Positions 8,150 through 16,856 are shown, counted from the stretch's first letter. The stretch is 64,000 nt of DNA from Alphaproteobacteria bacterium MarineAlpha11_Bin1 (GCA_002937455.1 PTJZ01000002.1:124001-188000), one strand, 5' to 3'. Program-made: numbers and translations. Notes: generated by a model not told the origin, from the sequence alone.

Positions 8150-9202
8150 ATGAAACTTGTCAGCTTTGAGATCAATACTGCTCTGGGTCAAGCCCGTCGT
8201 ATTGGCGTGCCTATCGATGGCGACGAAACCGGCCGTATCGCGGACCTAACGGGCTGCTACGCTGCCTATCTCGCCAGCGAAACCGATGAGCCAACACCAC
8301 GCCAAATTGCTGCTGTACGGTGTCCACCCGATATGATTGGCTGGTTAAAAGGCGCACACAAATCCCGGGCGGCAGCAGAAGAAGCAGCGGGTTGGATTTC
8401 AGAGAAACTGATAACTGCAAAAGACCCAACCGGAATACGCGGAGAGCGGCTTGTTTTTCCACGAGATGAAGTAAAGCTGCTCGCACCGGTGCCACGTCCG
8501 GGCGCTCTTCGGGATTTCTCAATTTTTCAGACGCACATGTCTAACGCCGATGTTCCGTTTAAAAAAACTAAACATTGGTATGTGACACCGCCTTATTATA
8601 AAGGAAATTGTGACACTATCACCGGTCCAGAAGAACCGGTGCCATTCCCCTATTACACTGAGCGATTGGACCTCGAACTTGAACTTGGAATTATCGTGGG
8701 AAAGAAAGGAACGAACCTAACGATAGACGAGGCAAAGGATCATATCGCCGGCTATACGATCCTAATCGATCCGAGTTGTCGCGACGGATATAAGCGCGAG
8801 CCGTTCGGCCCGAATAAGCGAAAGGATTTTTGTACGCCCATGGGCCCGTGTTTGGTCACCTCAGATTCAATTGATGAGCGCAATATAGCCTGCCGTATTG
8901 AGGTGGATGGTGAAACTTGGTGGGAGGGGAATACAGGCGAGCCTCGCTCATTCTGGGCGGAGCATCTCGTTGCCTACGTATCCGATAACGAGACCGTTTT
9001 CCCCGGTGATATCATTGGCACTGGTACCATAGGTTTAGGTTGTTCAATGGATATACACAAATGGCCACAAGTCGGACAGAATATGACATTTACGATGCAA
9101 GGCATCGGGTCGATGACCCTTGCAATCGTAAAAGGCGATGAGCGGGTGCGCCATGTCGACGGAATGAGTGGCCTTTTAGAATATCCGGGGGAAGATATTT
9201 AA
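8150..9202 (+). CDS. Fumarylacetoacetate hydrolase (FAH) family protein
   Basis: About 350 residues with an FAH C-terminal domain. The metal-binding acidic motif is seen in ERLDLELELGIIVGKKG, followed by the family block ending KDFCTPMGPCLVT and a final stretch GDIIGTGTIGLGCSMD. An N-terminal FAH-type domain begins MKLVSFE. The start chosen is the second ATG at 8150 because it gives the standard family N-terminus and has GGAG just upstream; 8141 is possible. Members hydrolyse carbon-carbon bonds in acyl-pyruvates, decarboxylate, or hydrate oxo acids. It lies 25 bases after the dehydrogenase and closes the apparent operon. Confidence 0.85.
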   Translation: MKLVSFEINTALGQARRIGVPIDGDETGRIADLTGCYAAYLASETDEPTPRQIAAVRCPPDMIGWLKGAHKSRAAAEEAAGWISEKLITAKDPTGIRGERLVFPRDEVKLLAPVPRPGALRDFSIFQTHMSNADVPFKKTKHWYVTPPYYKGNCDTITGPEEPVPFPYYTERLDLELELGIIVGKKGTNLTIDEAKDHIAGYTILIDPSCRDGYKREPFGPNKRKDFCTPMGPCLVTSDSIDERNIACRIEVDGETWWEGNTGEPRSFWAEHLVAYVSDNETVFPGDIIGTGTIGLGCSMDIHKWPQVGQNMTFTMQGIGSMTLAIVKGDERVRHVDGMSGLLEYPGEDI

Positions 9203-9896
9203 GCCATCATCGTCGACTTTTTTACTATATAAGTCGCCAGCGCAATTGGCGGAATACTAGCGGCAAAAAACCATAATCTAATTTCCGTTGTGGCGTCTGC
9301 TATCCGCGACGCCTTCATAACCATTACCTCTAATGCGACGAACAACACGACGGTTGTTTCGGAAGCGTACACGGTTGCTATCAATCTTCCAAACGAGGAT
9401 ATTCCTGCAAATATAATCTAAACAGGCCCGACGAGGTACTGCTATTCTATTAGCAGTTGCCAGGGGGCTTCCAACATCGAAAATTGCTTGGAGAAAATCG
9501 CGAGTTCTCGCAGGTCTATTATTGGCGAAAAAACTCCTAAGCCGAAACATATGAATGCCGACAAACGGAGTACCGGCGGAGAAAGATTAATCGGCATTTA
9601 TAATTCGAGACATATAGGGCGGTGTAGTCACATAATCCATTTGAGATCTTGCCTCGTATATGTTTTCAGAATTATAGAGGTTGCGATGTTAAAAAAAGTG
9701 TTTGAAAAAATCTTTGTCCCTAAAATCGCTGTAAACGACGCAAACTTTCGAAGAAAATGCGCACTATATTACGATGATCTGTGTATGTGATATGAAATCG
9801 CGTTTCCCGCTCCCGAGATGTAAGTCAAGGCCACGGCCTTAAAGTTGTGCGGATCAGGCTTGTGATCCGTTTTAAACAAACGTGAAGGGTATTTTT
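9203..9896. other. Gene-poor stretch, possibly decayed
   Basis: No convincing gene is seen in these roughly 690 bases. On the minus strand, two overlapping frames (9199-9384 and 9278-9550) carry hydrophobic or basic pieces that could be remnants of a frameshifted membrane protein, but I do not recognise the family. A plus-strand frame ending at 9790 has a small lysine-rich end (MLKKVFEKIF) without other support. The inverted repeat GGATCA/TGATCC at 9851-9868 precedes the small secreted-peptide frame. Confidence 0.4.
9851..9868 (+). repeat. Small inverted repeat upstream of peptide ORF
   Basis: GGATCA and TGATCC form a perfect six-base stem around a six-base loop about 30 bases before the ATG of the 39-residue ORF. 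There is no T-run after it, so it is not a normal terminator. It could be an operator or a leader hairpin. Confidence 0.35.
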
Positions 9897-10016
9897 ATGA
9901 GGCAATTGCTTATTTTAGGTGTTTTGATGCTGGCTTTTGCTACGGCACCTGCCTTCGCGGTGAACTGTGAATTCGAGAAAAATACATTCGATTTGTTTGG
10001 AACGTCTGCACCTTAA
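9897..10016 (+). CDS. Putative small secreted peptide, 39 residues
   Basis: The frame encodes a strong bacterial signal peptide: MRQLL followed by a hydrophobic core and an A-P-A-F-A cleavage motif. A short mature part follows (V-N-C-E-F-E-K-N-T-F-D-L-F...). GAAGGG lies about seven bases before the ATG, a good ribosome site. The mature region of about 17 residues has one cysteine. It could be a small exported protein or the surviving N-terminus of a gene cut short by a stop. No family is recognised. It lies between the FAH operon and the oppositely oriented retinal operon. Confidence 0.4.
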   Translation: MRQLLILGVLMLAFATAPAFAVNCEFEKNTFDLFGTSAP

Positions 10017-10200
10017 TTCGAAGACCCGAGGTGTCGCTTCGTTCATCAACTTTGCTCATCTCATGAGGTGTAGTAACCTTGTTCCTCAATCGGTAAAGCC
10101 GACCTTTTTGATCTCGTCGGGAGGATAATACTTCCAACGTCTATTGTGAGTATCTTTGTTAGCTGTTGGAATCAGAATTTTTTCTCTCAACTACGATCGA

Positions 10201-11016
10201 TTACCTTTTCATTCCTGAAGACTTTGATTGTAGTTTTTCTATAACACCGTAGCCATCAATCAGGAGCATGTGGGGAGTAGTTAAGGCCGCCAAAACAATG
10301 AAGGTTGACTGAATCATACCTTCGTCAAAAGTTTTGGTGTCTGCCCACTGGAGAAAAACCACCACTAACCCCGCGCTGCAAAATGTTAGGGCAGCAATTG
10401 AAAACCACGCTTCTCGTCTTAAGGGCGCGACTACCGTAAAAATCTTTTTGAAGTGCCGGGGGCTATGCAATACACAGAAATAAAAAGCGAAACCCCAAAT
10501 AGGAGGGAGAATGATTAACGCCGCAGTCAGACCCGTCATTTCCGCTATCATCCGTAGCTGAATGGCTCGCTTAAAGATCATTAGCCAGATTAAAAGAATC
10601 CCCCAAATCACAGATATAGTCTGGATTGACAATGTTATCGACGCGCCGCCTTTCCCCGAAATAATTTGAAAAATGCGTGTCACTTCATCCGGGTGCGCCA
10701 AGCTAATAGTAATGATGGGAAGGCTACCAAGAACTATTATACGCTGTATTCTATATGCTGAATTCCTGCTTTTCAGCGTATCTAATAGACCAAAGTGATA
10801 AATGGACAATAAAAGAAAACTGCCAAGCCCGATCCAAGGTTGAAGAAACCAGATTATTGCAGTGACCGCGGCAACAAATATATAAGCGACGAAAATTGCG
10901 GCAGAATAGAGCTTGCGTTGCCTTGCAAACCTAAAGATTAACACGCCATCAGCCGCACCATGAGGAAAGCCGGCCAATATAATAAGAAACATTGGCAACG
11001 AATATTCCCAACTCAC
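10201..11016 (-). CDS. blh: Beta-carotene 15,15'-dioxygenase, Blh family
   Basis: Blh cleaves beta-carotene into two molecules of retinal, the chromophore of the rhodopsin encoded at the head of this operon. The protein is a polytopic membrane enzyme. Histidines proposed to bind iron are seen at 19 (GFPHGAADG), 74 (YHFG), 184 and 188 (HSPRHF), and a C-terminal LAALTTPHMLLID segment is typical of marine Blh. I chose a GTG start at 11016 because it overlaps the crtY stop as GTGA, has GGAG seven bases upstream and gives the usual N-terminal length of 271 residues in total. A longer frame to 11094 would need a TTG inside crtY. Confidence 0.9.
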   Translation of the reverse strand: MSWEYSLPMFLIILAGFPHGAADGVLIFRFARQRKLYSAAIFVAYIFVAAVTAIIWFLQPWIGLGSFLLLSIYHFGLLDTLKSRNSAYRIQRIIVLGSLPIITISLAHPDEVTRIFQIISGKGGASITLSIQTISVIWGILLIWLMIFKRAIQLRMIAEMTGLTAALIILPPIWGFAFYFCVLHSPRHFKKIFTVVAPLRREAWFSIAALTFCSAGLVVVFLQWADTKTFDEGMIQSTFIVLAALTTPHMLLIDGYGVIEKLQSKSSGMKR

Positions 11017-12155
11017 GTAATTTCTCCACGGAGTGCAGACTTCCAAAAAGGGGCCAATGGCAGGCTTTTCATAAGACGCAACCGCCCTAACCAATCTCCG
11101 TGGCCCCGCATAAACCTAGCAAAACTATCGCCGTCGAGCGATGACGCCAACTGAACAAAAATGCTCGATGCACTCTCGGGTGTCTCCTGCAGAACTCGCA
11201 GCAAAACTGTGTCCATCCAACTTTCGATTTTATTGCAGCCTACTTTCGGACGCGGAATTTTATAAAATCCGGAAGAACCAATGCGGCTTTCGTCAAGTAT
11301 TTGAAAAATCTGCCTCTGGATCTGTGAAAATGCATACCCACTAGACGCTCTCAACGCCCCGGCTCTAACACCTATTGGCGTTCCGAAAGAGTGTTCATCC
11401 CTGACTGAAATTAGTGGGATAATACCCTTTTCAGAGCTGACAGTTTTTAAACTTGATTTCGGATATTTAGTCGAAAGATAATCTTTAATCTGTCTTTCGT
11501 ACCAACTGTCCGGGAGCGACTTAAATGAGAATACGGTGGATTCAACGAGTGCCTCAGTCGAACTGAAGGGTAGCAAATAAATAAAGTGAATACCTGCCTC
11601 TTGAGAAACTCGAAAATCCATAAGGGTCGCAATGTTTTCATCAAAAGTCGGTTTATCAGTACGAACCCTCCAGCCCAAGAAATGTTGAAGGAATGCGCCC
11701 TTAGGAACGATAAAGGGGCGGCTATCAAATACATGTTTTGATTGAAGCTCTTTTCCACTCTCTAGCTTGAGAATATAGATCCCCGAACTACGGTCGACGG
11801 AGGTAACCCGTGTCTGAACGCGCTCTACCTGCGGCATGCTTCCCCCGAGGTGGGCCTCGAACCTCTCAGAAGATATTGCACGATAAAAAAAATAATCTCC
11901 TTCAAGGCATACCCGTTCATTTTCGTTAACGATTTCCCATTTCTTCCATTGGCCCTCCGTTAAATCTCGGGCTAACGATAAATCCTCTCCGCCGTCATCC
12001 CAATATGCCCATATATGATCTGGCCGCGGATCACCGGGGTCGACGACAACTAAAGGGCGAATGCCACGTGTTTGCAGTCTATACGCCATTGAGAGACCCG
12101 CGCAGCCGGCACCTACTATCGTCGCTGATGCGAGACTTTGATCACCAGTTAGCAT
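11013..12155 (-). CDS. crtY: Lycopene beta-cyclase
   Basis: CrtY converts lycopene to beta-carotene. The 380-residue protein starts with an FAD/NAD-binding fold, ATIVGAGCAGLSMAYRL, followed by DPGDPRPDHIWAYWDD, matching the D-x-x-W-x-F/Y-W region of bacterial cyclases. HVFDSRP is another family landmark. The gene overlaps crtB by 14 bases and blh by four, so the three are probably translated together. The sequence is divergent from reference cyclases, but position between crtB and blh makes the call secure. Confidence 0.9.
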   Translation of the reverse strand: MLTGDQSLASATIVGAGCAGLSMAYRLQTRGIRPLVVVDPGDPRPDHIWAYWDDGGEDLSLARDLTEGQWKKWEIVNENERVCLEGDYFFYRAISSERFEAHLGGSMPQVERVQTRVTSVDRSSGIYILKLESGKELQSKHVFDSRPFIVPKGAFLQHFLGWRVRTDKPTFDENIATLMDFRVSQEAGIHFIYLLPFSSTEALVESTVFSFKSLPDSWYERQIKDYLSTKYPKSSLKTVSSEKGIIPLISVRDEHSFGTPIGVRAGALRASSGYAFSQIQRQIFQILDESRIGSSGFYKIPRPKVGCNKIESWMDTVLLRVLQETPESASSIFVQLASSLDGDSFARFMRGHGDWLGRLRLMKSLPLAPFWKSALRGEIT

Positions 12156-13107
12156 TGATATGCCCTGTGGACTGCAGTGGTCTGTGGAGGTTTAAATCGT
12201 GTGTTGGCATCTCTCGATAAACTCTCATCAAACGGGGTAAGCTGGTCGCAGAAGCAAGTAACTTACCACCGGGCCCAACGATTTCTCTCCCAAGCCACCA
12301 AGCGCCTCCCTTCTGCTTTAATCTTTTCCCAATAGCTCGATATACAAAAGCCGCTATGCCAATGGCGATGTTATTTTGTAGCGGTAGATAAGTCAGACCG
12401 GCCAGCCCCGAAGCGTAATAATTCTCAGCAAGCTCAATGGTATTAGAAACCGCATCAGCAACACTCTTTCGGCATATCGCATCTGGGTTTTGAATGCCCT
12501 CACTAATATCAGCAGGTGTGAATGGCCCGCGCCAGCTTGAGGGTAAGTAGCACCGGTTTAAAAGCGCGTCTTCCGCTACGTCGCGCGCGATATTCGTCAG
12601 TTGCATAGCAATGCCCAAGTCGACGGCAAAAGCGTCTGCTCTGCTATCCGTACGACCCAAAATCGGCGCCATCATCAAACCCACTGTACCCGCCACTTGA
12701 TAGCAGTATTTGACTAATTCTTCTTCATCTCTGATCGCGACAGTTCCCTGGTCAAAAATAAGCCCCGCGACGAGATCTCGTGCCGCCGTTATTGGTATCC
12801 CCACTTCTTCGCATAAGCATAGGAAAATCTCTACTTCCGGTATAAGTTCTTGAGTAGCCGTACTTGCGCCGCGGCACAGCTCCTCATCTACTCTCTTCAA
12901 AATCTCCGGACCATCAGGCCGATCACCGTCCGCTATATCGTCAAGGAAGCGACAGAATGCGTATAATAGTGTTGCTCTACGGGCCGCGGTTTTACCGAGG
13001 AACCGTCGTGCCCAATAGAATGATTTTCCATTCTCGCGCAGTAATCTCTCTGCTTCTTTTTCTGATGACAAATCTCTCGATCGACTTGCACCCACGATTA
13101 CCCTCAC
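12142..13107 (-). CDS. crtB: Phytoene synthase
   Basis: CrtB joins two geranylgeranyl diphosphates into phytoene. The 321-residue protein shows KSFYWARRFL near the N-terminus, a first aspartate motif in RFLDDIADG (residues 56-60) and a second in TNIARDVAED. Both chelate magnesium with the diphosphates. It starts with GTG directly after the crtI stop (TAAGTG on the minus strand), with AGGAAA just upstream, so it is tightly coupled to crtI. The C-terminal end overlaps crtY. Confidence 0.93.
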   Translation of the reverse strand: MRVIVGASRSRDLSSEKEAERLLRENGKSFYWARRFLGKTAARRATLLYAFCRFLDDIADGDRPDGPEILKRVDEELCRGASTATQELIPEVEIFLCLCEEVGIPITAARDLVAGLIFDQGTVAIRDEEELVKYCYQVAGTVGLMMAPILGRTDSRADAFAVDLGIAMQLTNIARDVAEDALLNRCYLPSSWRGPFTPADISEGIQNPDAICRKSVADAVSNTIELAENYYASGLAGLTYLPLQNNIAIGIAAFVYRAIGKRLKQKGGAWWLGREIVGPGGKLLASATSLPRLMRVYREMPTHDLNLHRPLQSTGHINANW

Positions 13108-14631
13108 TTATTTCCTACTATCTTTGGAGAGGTTCTCTTTTAACAATGTCTCAACGACTTTTGCCGAGCTGATAACGCCCGGAAGACCAGCGCCCGGGTG
13201 AGTACCAGCTCCAACAAAATAAAGGTTTTCGATATGAGGGTCACGGTTCCGATAGCGAAACCAAGCCGATTGGCGGAAGATAGGTGCTATGGAGAATCCC
13301 GCCCCATGCCGGGCGCGATAATCATTACGAAAGTCTGTCGGATCCATCCAGAACTCTGCCGTAATCTGATTTTCTAGATCAGGCAAAATTGTCTTCGAAA
13401 GCGCTGAGACAATGCGATCCCGCAACGACTTGCTTTCTACTAGCCAATTTATTTTTGACTTTAAGTTGGGAACTGGACAAAGGACATAAAAGCTGTCGCA
13501 GCCGGGCGGTGCGAAAGTTTCGTCGGTCGCTGTTGGGCGATGGATATAAAGTGAAAAATCTTCAGAGAGAATTCCTTTATCGAATATATCTTTAAGGAGG
13601 CCCTTAAATCTCTTGCCCAGCCAAATAGTGTGATGGGCTACATCAGGATACTTTCGGTCGGTACCGAAATAGAGCACGTAAAGACCCATAGAATATTTAG
13701 TCAGAACTTCCGGAAACGGGCGCTTGGGCCGAAAATTGAAAAGGCCACGTTTCTTCAGCAACTCTTTATAGACCATTGGTGGATCAGCGTTGCAAATAAC
13801 GTTGTCCACGGGGATTTTAATTCCATCTCCCAAAGTAACGGAGGTAGCTTTTCCGTCAGTCAATTCTATCTGCTCAACATCCATACCGGTTAAAATCTTA
13901 ATACCCTGTCGCTGCATTAAATCAGTTAGAGCGGCAACCAAAGCGCCGGTGCCACCCAAGCAAAAGAAAACTCCCCACTTCCGCTCCAGGTAATGAATTA
14001 ACGAGTAAATAGATGTTGTAGAAAATGGGTTACCGCCCACCAGCAACGGCTGGATGGAAAACGCCCGACGCAACATCGGATCAGAAATATGCCGGTTTAC
14101 CAATTGACTAACTGTTCGATCCGCTCGCAATCGTAATAGCGCCGGGACTTGAGCAATCATTTTGCCAAAGTTCGTAAAAGGCTGGTGGGCTAATTTACTG
14201 AAGCCAACATCAAAAATACTTTTCGACGCTGCCAGCAAATTCTCATAACCCGAAACATCTGAGGGATTGAACTTTGCAAGTTCTCCTTTTAGCGTGTCCA
14301 TGTCACGCCCGTAATCAAAAATTCTGCCATCGTCGAAATAGTATCGATACCATGGATCTATAGGCACGAAGGTTAGATGATCAGATATGTTTTCATTGAA
14401 TAATTGAAATAATTCTTCAAACAGAAACGGTGCCGTAATCACCGTCGGGCCAGCGTCATGTCTGAACCCGTCAATTTCGAAAACCTGCGCTCTTCCACCT
14501 AACTGGTTCAGTCGTTCAACCAATGTGACGTTGGCCCCAAGACGCCTGCAACGTAACGCGGCAGCGATGCCTCCAAAACCGCCACCTATAATTAAAGCAT
14601 GAGGAGGGTGTTTATGTTCAGAGGAGATCAG
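13108..14631 (-). CDS. crtI: Phytoene desaturase, apparent CTG start
   Basis: CrtI desaturates phytoene to lycopene using FAD. The frame includes HALIIGGGFGGIAAALR, the dinucleotide-binding motif, then GGRAQVFEIDGFRHDAGPTVI and a C-terminal GAGTHPGAGLPGVISSAK, all standard. No ATG, GTG or TTG lies upstream of the FAD motif before an in-frame stop at 14650-14652. A TTG at 14523 would remove the motif. The CTG at 14631 overlaps the crtE stop as CTGA and gives 507 residues, the usual family length. I therefore infer a CTG start with translational coupling; a sequencing error near 14600 is the alternative. Confidence 0.88.
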   Translation of the reverse strand: MISSEHKHPPHALIIGGGFGGIAAALRCRRLGANVTLVERLNQLGGRAQVFEIDGFRHDAGPTVITAPFLFEELFQLFNENISDHLTFVPIDPWYRYYFDDGRIFDYGRDMDTLKGELAKFNPSDVSGYENLLAASKSIFDVGFSKLAHQPFTNFGKMIAQVPALLRLRADRTVSQLVNRHISDPMLRRAFSIQPLLVGGNPFSTTSIYSLIHYLERKWGVFFCLGGTGALVAALTDLMQRQGIKILTGMDVEQIELTDGKATSVTLGDGIKIPVDNVICNADPPMVYKELLKKRGLFNFRPKRPFPEVLTKYSMGLYVLYFGTDRKYPDVAHHTIWLGKRFKGLLKDIFDKGILSEDFSLYIHRPTATDETFAPPGCDSFYVLCPVPNLKSKINWLVESKSLRDRIVSALSKTILPDLENQITAEFWMDPTDFRNDYRARHGAGFSIAPIFRQSAWFRYRNRDPHIENLYFVGAGTHPGAGLPGVISSAKVVETLLKENLSKDSRK

Positions 14632-15701
14632 TTTAATTCGAGCTCTAGCTTAGCTCGGGCAGTCGTAGAAGATGTTAGGCCTTCAAGATATCCCACCATG
14701 GGCTCGAGCGCGGCCATTAGATAGTCGGGAAGCACTGCGCAATTGTAACGGAAATCCTCCAGTTTTGTTTCCAGCTTTTTAGAGCAAGCCTCGAGCGCAT
14801 TGCTGGAAGAAAAAAGAGTAATCCATTGCTCTGTTGACCGATCTGAAAGACCGCTCATCCAGTCGTCAAAATCGATACGCTCTTCTTTGTCCAGTAGATC
14901 TCTAAAGCACACCGAAACTGCATTCGGCGCCCCTTTTCGAAGATCATTAAAACCAGTATTTCGCCCATCTTTATTCATAACATCCAGCATATCATTCGAT
15001 ATTTGATAAGCTATACCAAGTGCTTCCATGGCCTCCCGAACAGCCGCCAGAGCTTCTTCACGCCCTGTCAACACGAGAGGTCCTTCTATGGGTGCCAAGA
15101 TTAAAGGCACCGTCTTCTGCAATACAATCCTCTCATAAAAATCCCAATCTAGCGCTGGCACTCCCGAAAATTCTGAAGCCTCTCCCTCGGACAATCTTCG
15201 CATCGCAGAGGCTAGGAGGGAAATTGCAGAAATGCTTGCATTGCTTCCAATTGCCGACAAAGCAGATTCAAAACTTCTTGCTACCAACCAATCTCCAAAA
15301 CACACAGCCAGTGGCGTACCGAAATTCGCCATAATAGAGGTCCTGTCTCGACGAAATTTGTCGTCATCGCAAATGTCATCGTGAACGAGAGATGCGTTAT
15401 GCATCAATTCGACTGCAACGGCCCAGTCAATTGCTCTCGACCGTTCCAGACCAACCACCTTACCTAGATCCAGAGCGGTCTTTCCTCTCAATAACTTACC
15501 GTAGTTCTGAAAATGGAAATGCGCCGCATCAAATAAAGGTGAGCCGCGCGCCGGCAGGACGTCATTTATCGCGTTCTTTAAAATCGGACCGACGTCGTTG
15601 GGAGGTGGCCCGCAAACAGGTTGAGTTGCTAGAGACGATGCATTATCCGCAAGCCTAAGCACGTCAATCTCCCTTAAATAATGAGTCAGCGGCGTGTCCA
15701 C
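14628..15701 (-). CDS. crtE: Geranylgeranyl diphosphate synthase
   Basis: CrtE elongates isoprenyl diphosphates to the C20 precursor of carotenoids. The 357-residue trans-prenyltransferase has the first aspartate-rich motif at LVHDDICDDD (residues 106-114) and a second region YQISNDMLDV, where the usual D-D is N-D. It begins with GTG at 15701, 34 bases after the rhodopsin stop, inside a GC-rich inverted repeat. The N-terminus of about 40 residues before the catalytic fold is longer than in many homologs, so an internal start cannot be excluded. Confidence 0.88.
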   Translation of the reverse strand: MDTPLTHYLREIDVLRLADNASSLATQPVCGPPPNDVGPILKNAINDVLPARGSPLFDAAHFHFQNYGKLLRGKTALDLGKVVGLERSRAIDWAVAVELMHNASLVHDDICDDDKFRRDRTSIMANFGTPLAVCFGDWLVARSFESALSAIGSNASISAISLLASAMRRLSEGEASEFSGVPALDWDFYERIVLQKTVPLILAPIEGPLVLTGREEALAAVREAMEALGIAYQISNDMLDVMNKDGRNTGFNDLRKGAPNAVSVCFRDLLDKEERIDFDDWMSGLSDRSTEQWITLFSSSNALEACSKKLETKLEDFRYNCAVLPDYLMAALEPMVGYLEGLTSSTTARAKLELELN

Positions 15702-15718
15702 ACGTTTCGGAACACGCC
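15691..15718 (-). repeat. Intergenic stem-loop between rhodopsin gene and crtE
   Basis: GGCGTGT and ACACGCC form a perfect seven-base, GC-rich stem with a 14-base loop. The hairpin spans the crtE GTG start at 15701. There is no U-tract, so it is not a classical terminator. It could reduce crtE translation or shield the 3' end of an abundant rhodopsin transcript. Confidence 0.5.
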
Positions 15719-15735
15719 GCCGACTGCAAAGTTAA

Positions 15736-16452
15736 TTAGGACGCTGACTTAGTAGAAGTAGTCGAAGTAGCCGCTGCCCATATCACGACACCAAATGCTA
15801 TCTTGTTAACAAAGTCCGCAAGATTGTAGATGATATTGAGCGCTGCCGCATCTCCACCACCAGCGTACCCCCAAAGGTAACCGAGTGGATAGATAGCCCA
15901 GCCTACGGTTACAATTATTCTCAATGCGTTGAAAGCCTTTTGTCCGGCCTCGGTACCCTCCGCGGCACTAATCTTACTTGCCTCACCGGCAAAGATCTCA
16001 TAGAGGATGTAAAGCCACCCAGCCATTCCGATCACGAAACAGATCCAAAGAGCTGATGGATTGGCAGAATTGACCTCCCCGAGGTATCCCGCAACCAGCA
16101 TCACTATAGACGCAACTAAAAGGCGCCAGAACAGGCCGGCAGCAACTGCCGTCATCGCGGCCAAAATTAGATAAAATTCCACGATTTGGAGTGGGACAGT
16201 TAAAAGCCAGTCGACATAGCGAAAGACTGTTGGGCTCTCATTTGTTCCAACCCAAACTTCTCGCATGTAAAAATAGTGGATTGCGGCAATACCCGTGACC
16301 ATCGCCGCAACAGTCAAAGAAGTTTTCCATTTCCCGACAGCGCGATCGCGTTCTACCCAGAAGAAGAATGTTGCAGCAACCATCGCTGCTGAAATGATCC
16401 AGAAAGTGACCCCGACGTAATCTGACGGGTTTAAGAGTAATGATTTGTCCAT
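15736..16452 (-). CDS. Proteorhodopsin, predicted blue-absorbing proton pump
   Basis: The 238-residue protein has seven membrane helices and typical proteorhodopsin motifs. RYVDWLLTVPLQIVEFYLIL holds the Schiff-base counterion Asp81, Thr85 and the proton donor Glu92 (the D-T-E triad of proton pumps). Lys217 in NLADFVNKIAFG binds retinal, and His59 matches the counterion-linked His75 of the reference protein. Gln89 is at the spectral tuning site equivalent to 105, where Gln gives blue and Leu green absorption. It heads a six-gene operon making its own retinal. The ATG has AAGGGAAG upstream. Confidence 0.96.
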   Translation of the reverse strand: MDKSLLLNPSDYVGVTFWIISAAMVAATFFFWVERDRAVGKWKTSLTVAAMVTGIAAIHYFYMREVWVGTNESPTVFRYVDWLLTVPLQIVEFYLILAAMTAVAAGLFWRLLVASIVMLVAGYLGEVNSANPSALWICFVIGMAGWLYILYEIFAGEASKISAAEGTEAGQKAFNALRIIVTVGWAIYPLGYLWGYAGGGDAAALNIIYNLADFVNKIAFGVVIWAAATSTTSTKSAS

Positions 16453-16856
16453 GAGTTTTCTTCCCTTTTCTCCAAAAGCACTTGCTTTATACGATTGTCG
16501 CGATAAAAGAGATTTCCAACCAATAGAAAAAAAATTTGCCGGATAGATATTTTTTTTTTGTCTTTGAATCTGAAAATGAACTTCAGCATTCTAATATGCC
16601 GGCGGCCTTAACGAAATGAATGCTAACTGTAGCGCCCTACATCGCGAAATTTGATTCCTTTTGTTTGCCTAACAAATTTAAATCTTCAAGACTGAGGAAA
16701 ATAAGATAAAGAAAAAGTGAGAGAATTCTTCTCCTAATTTTGACCCGCAAGCGCTCTCGGTCACTTTGCCGTTTTTTGTCTTCGTAGATTTGATCAGCCG
16801 GTCCTTTGTCAAACAGGTTGATTTAAATTGGAAATCTCGGGATTAATGCGTGCCAA
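16453..16856. promoter_or_regulatory. Upstream region of the proteorhodopsin operon
   Basis: About 400 AT-rich bases without a gene. On the minus strand TATAAA (plus-strand 16486-16491) lies about 35 bases before the rhodopsin ATG and could be a -10 box, but no good -35 is paired with it. A run of ten T at 16550-16560 and a seven-base inverted repeat AGCATTC/GAATGCT (16585-16591 and 16618-16624) are the other visible structures. They could serve regulation or termination of the upstream HTH gene. Confidence 0.35.

Noticed and set aside
9488..9790. 100-residue plus-strand ORF
   Set aside because: No motif, no ribosome site and composition not protein-like in its first half.
14523..14525. TTG start for crtI
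   Set aside because: It would remove the FAD-binding GxGxxG motif that lies upstream in the same frame.
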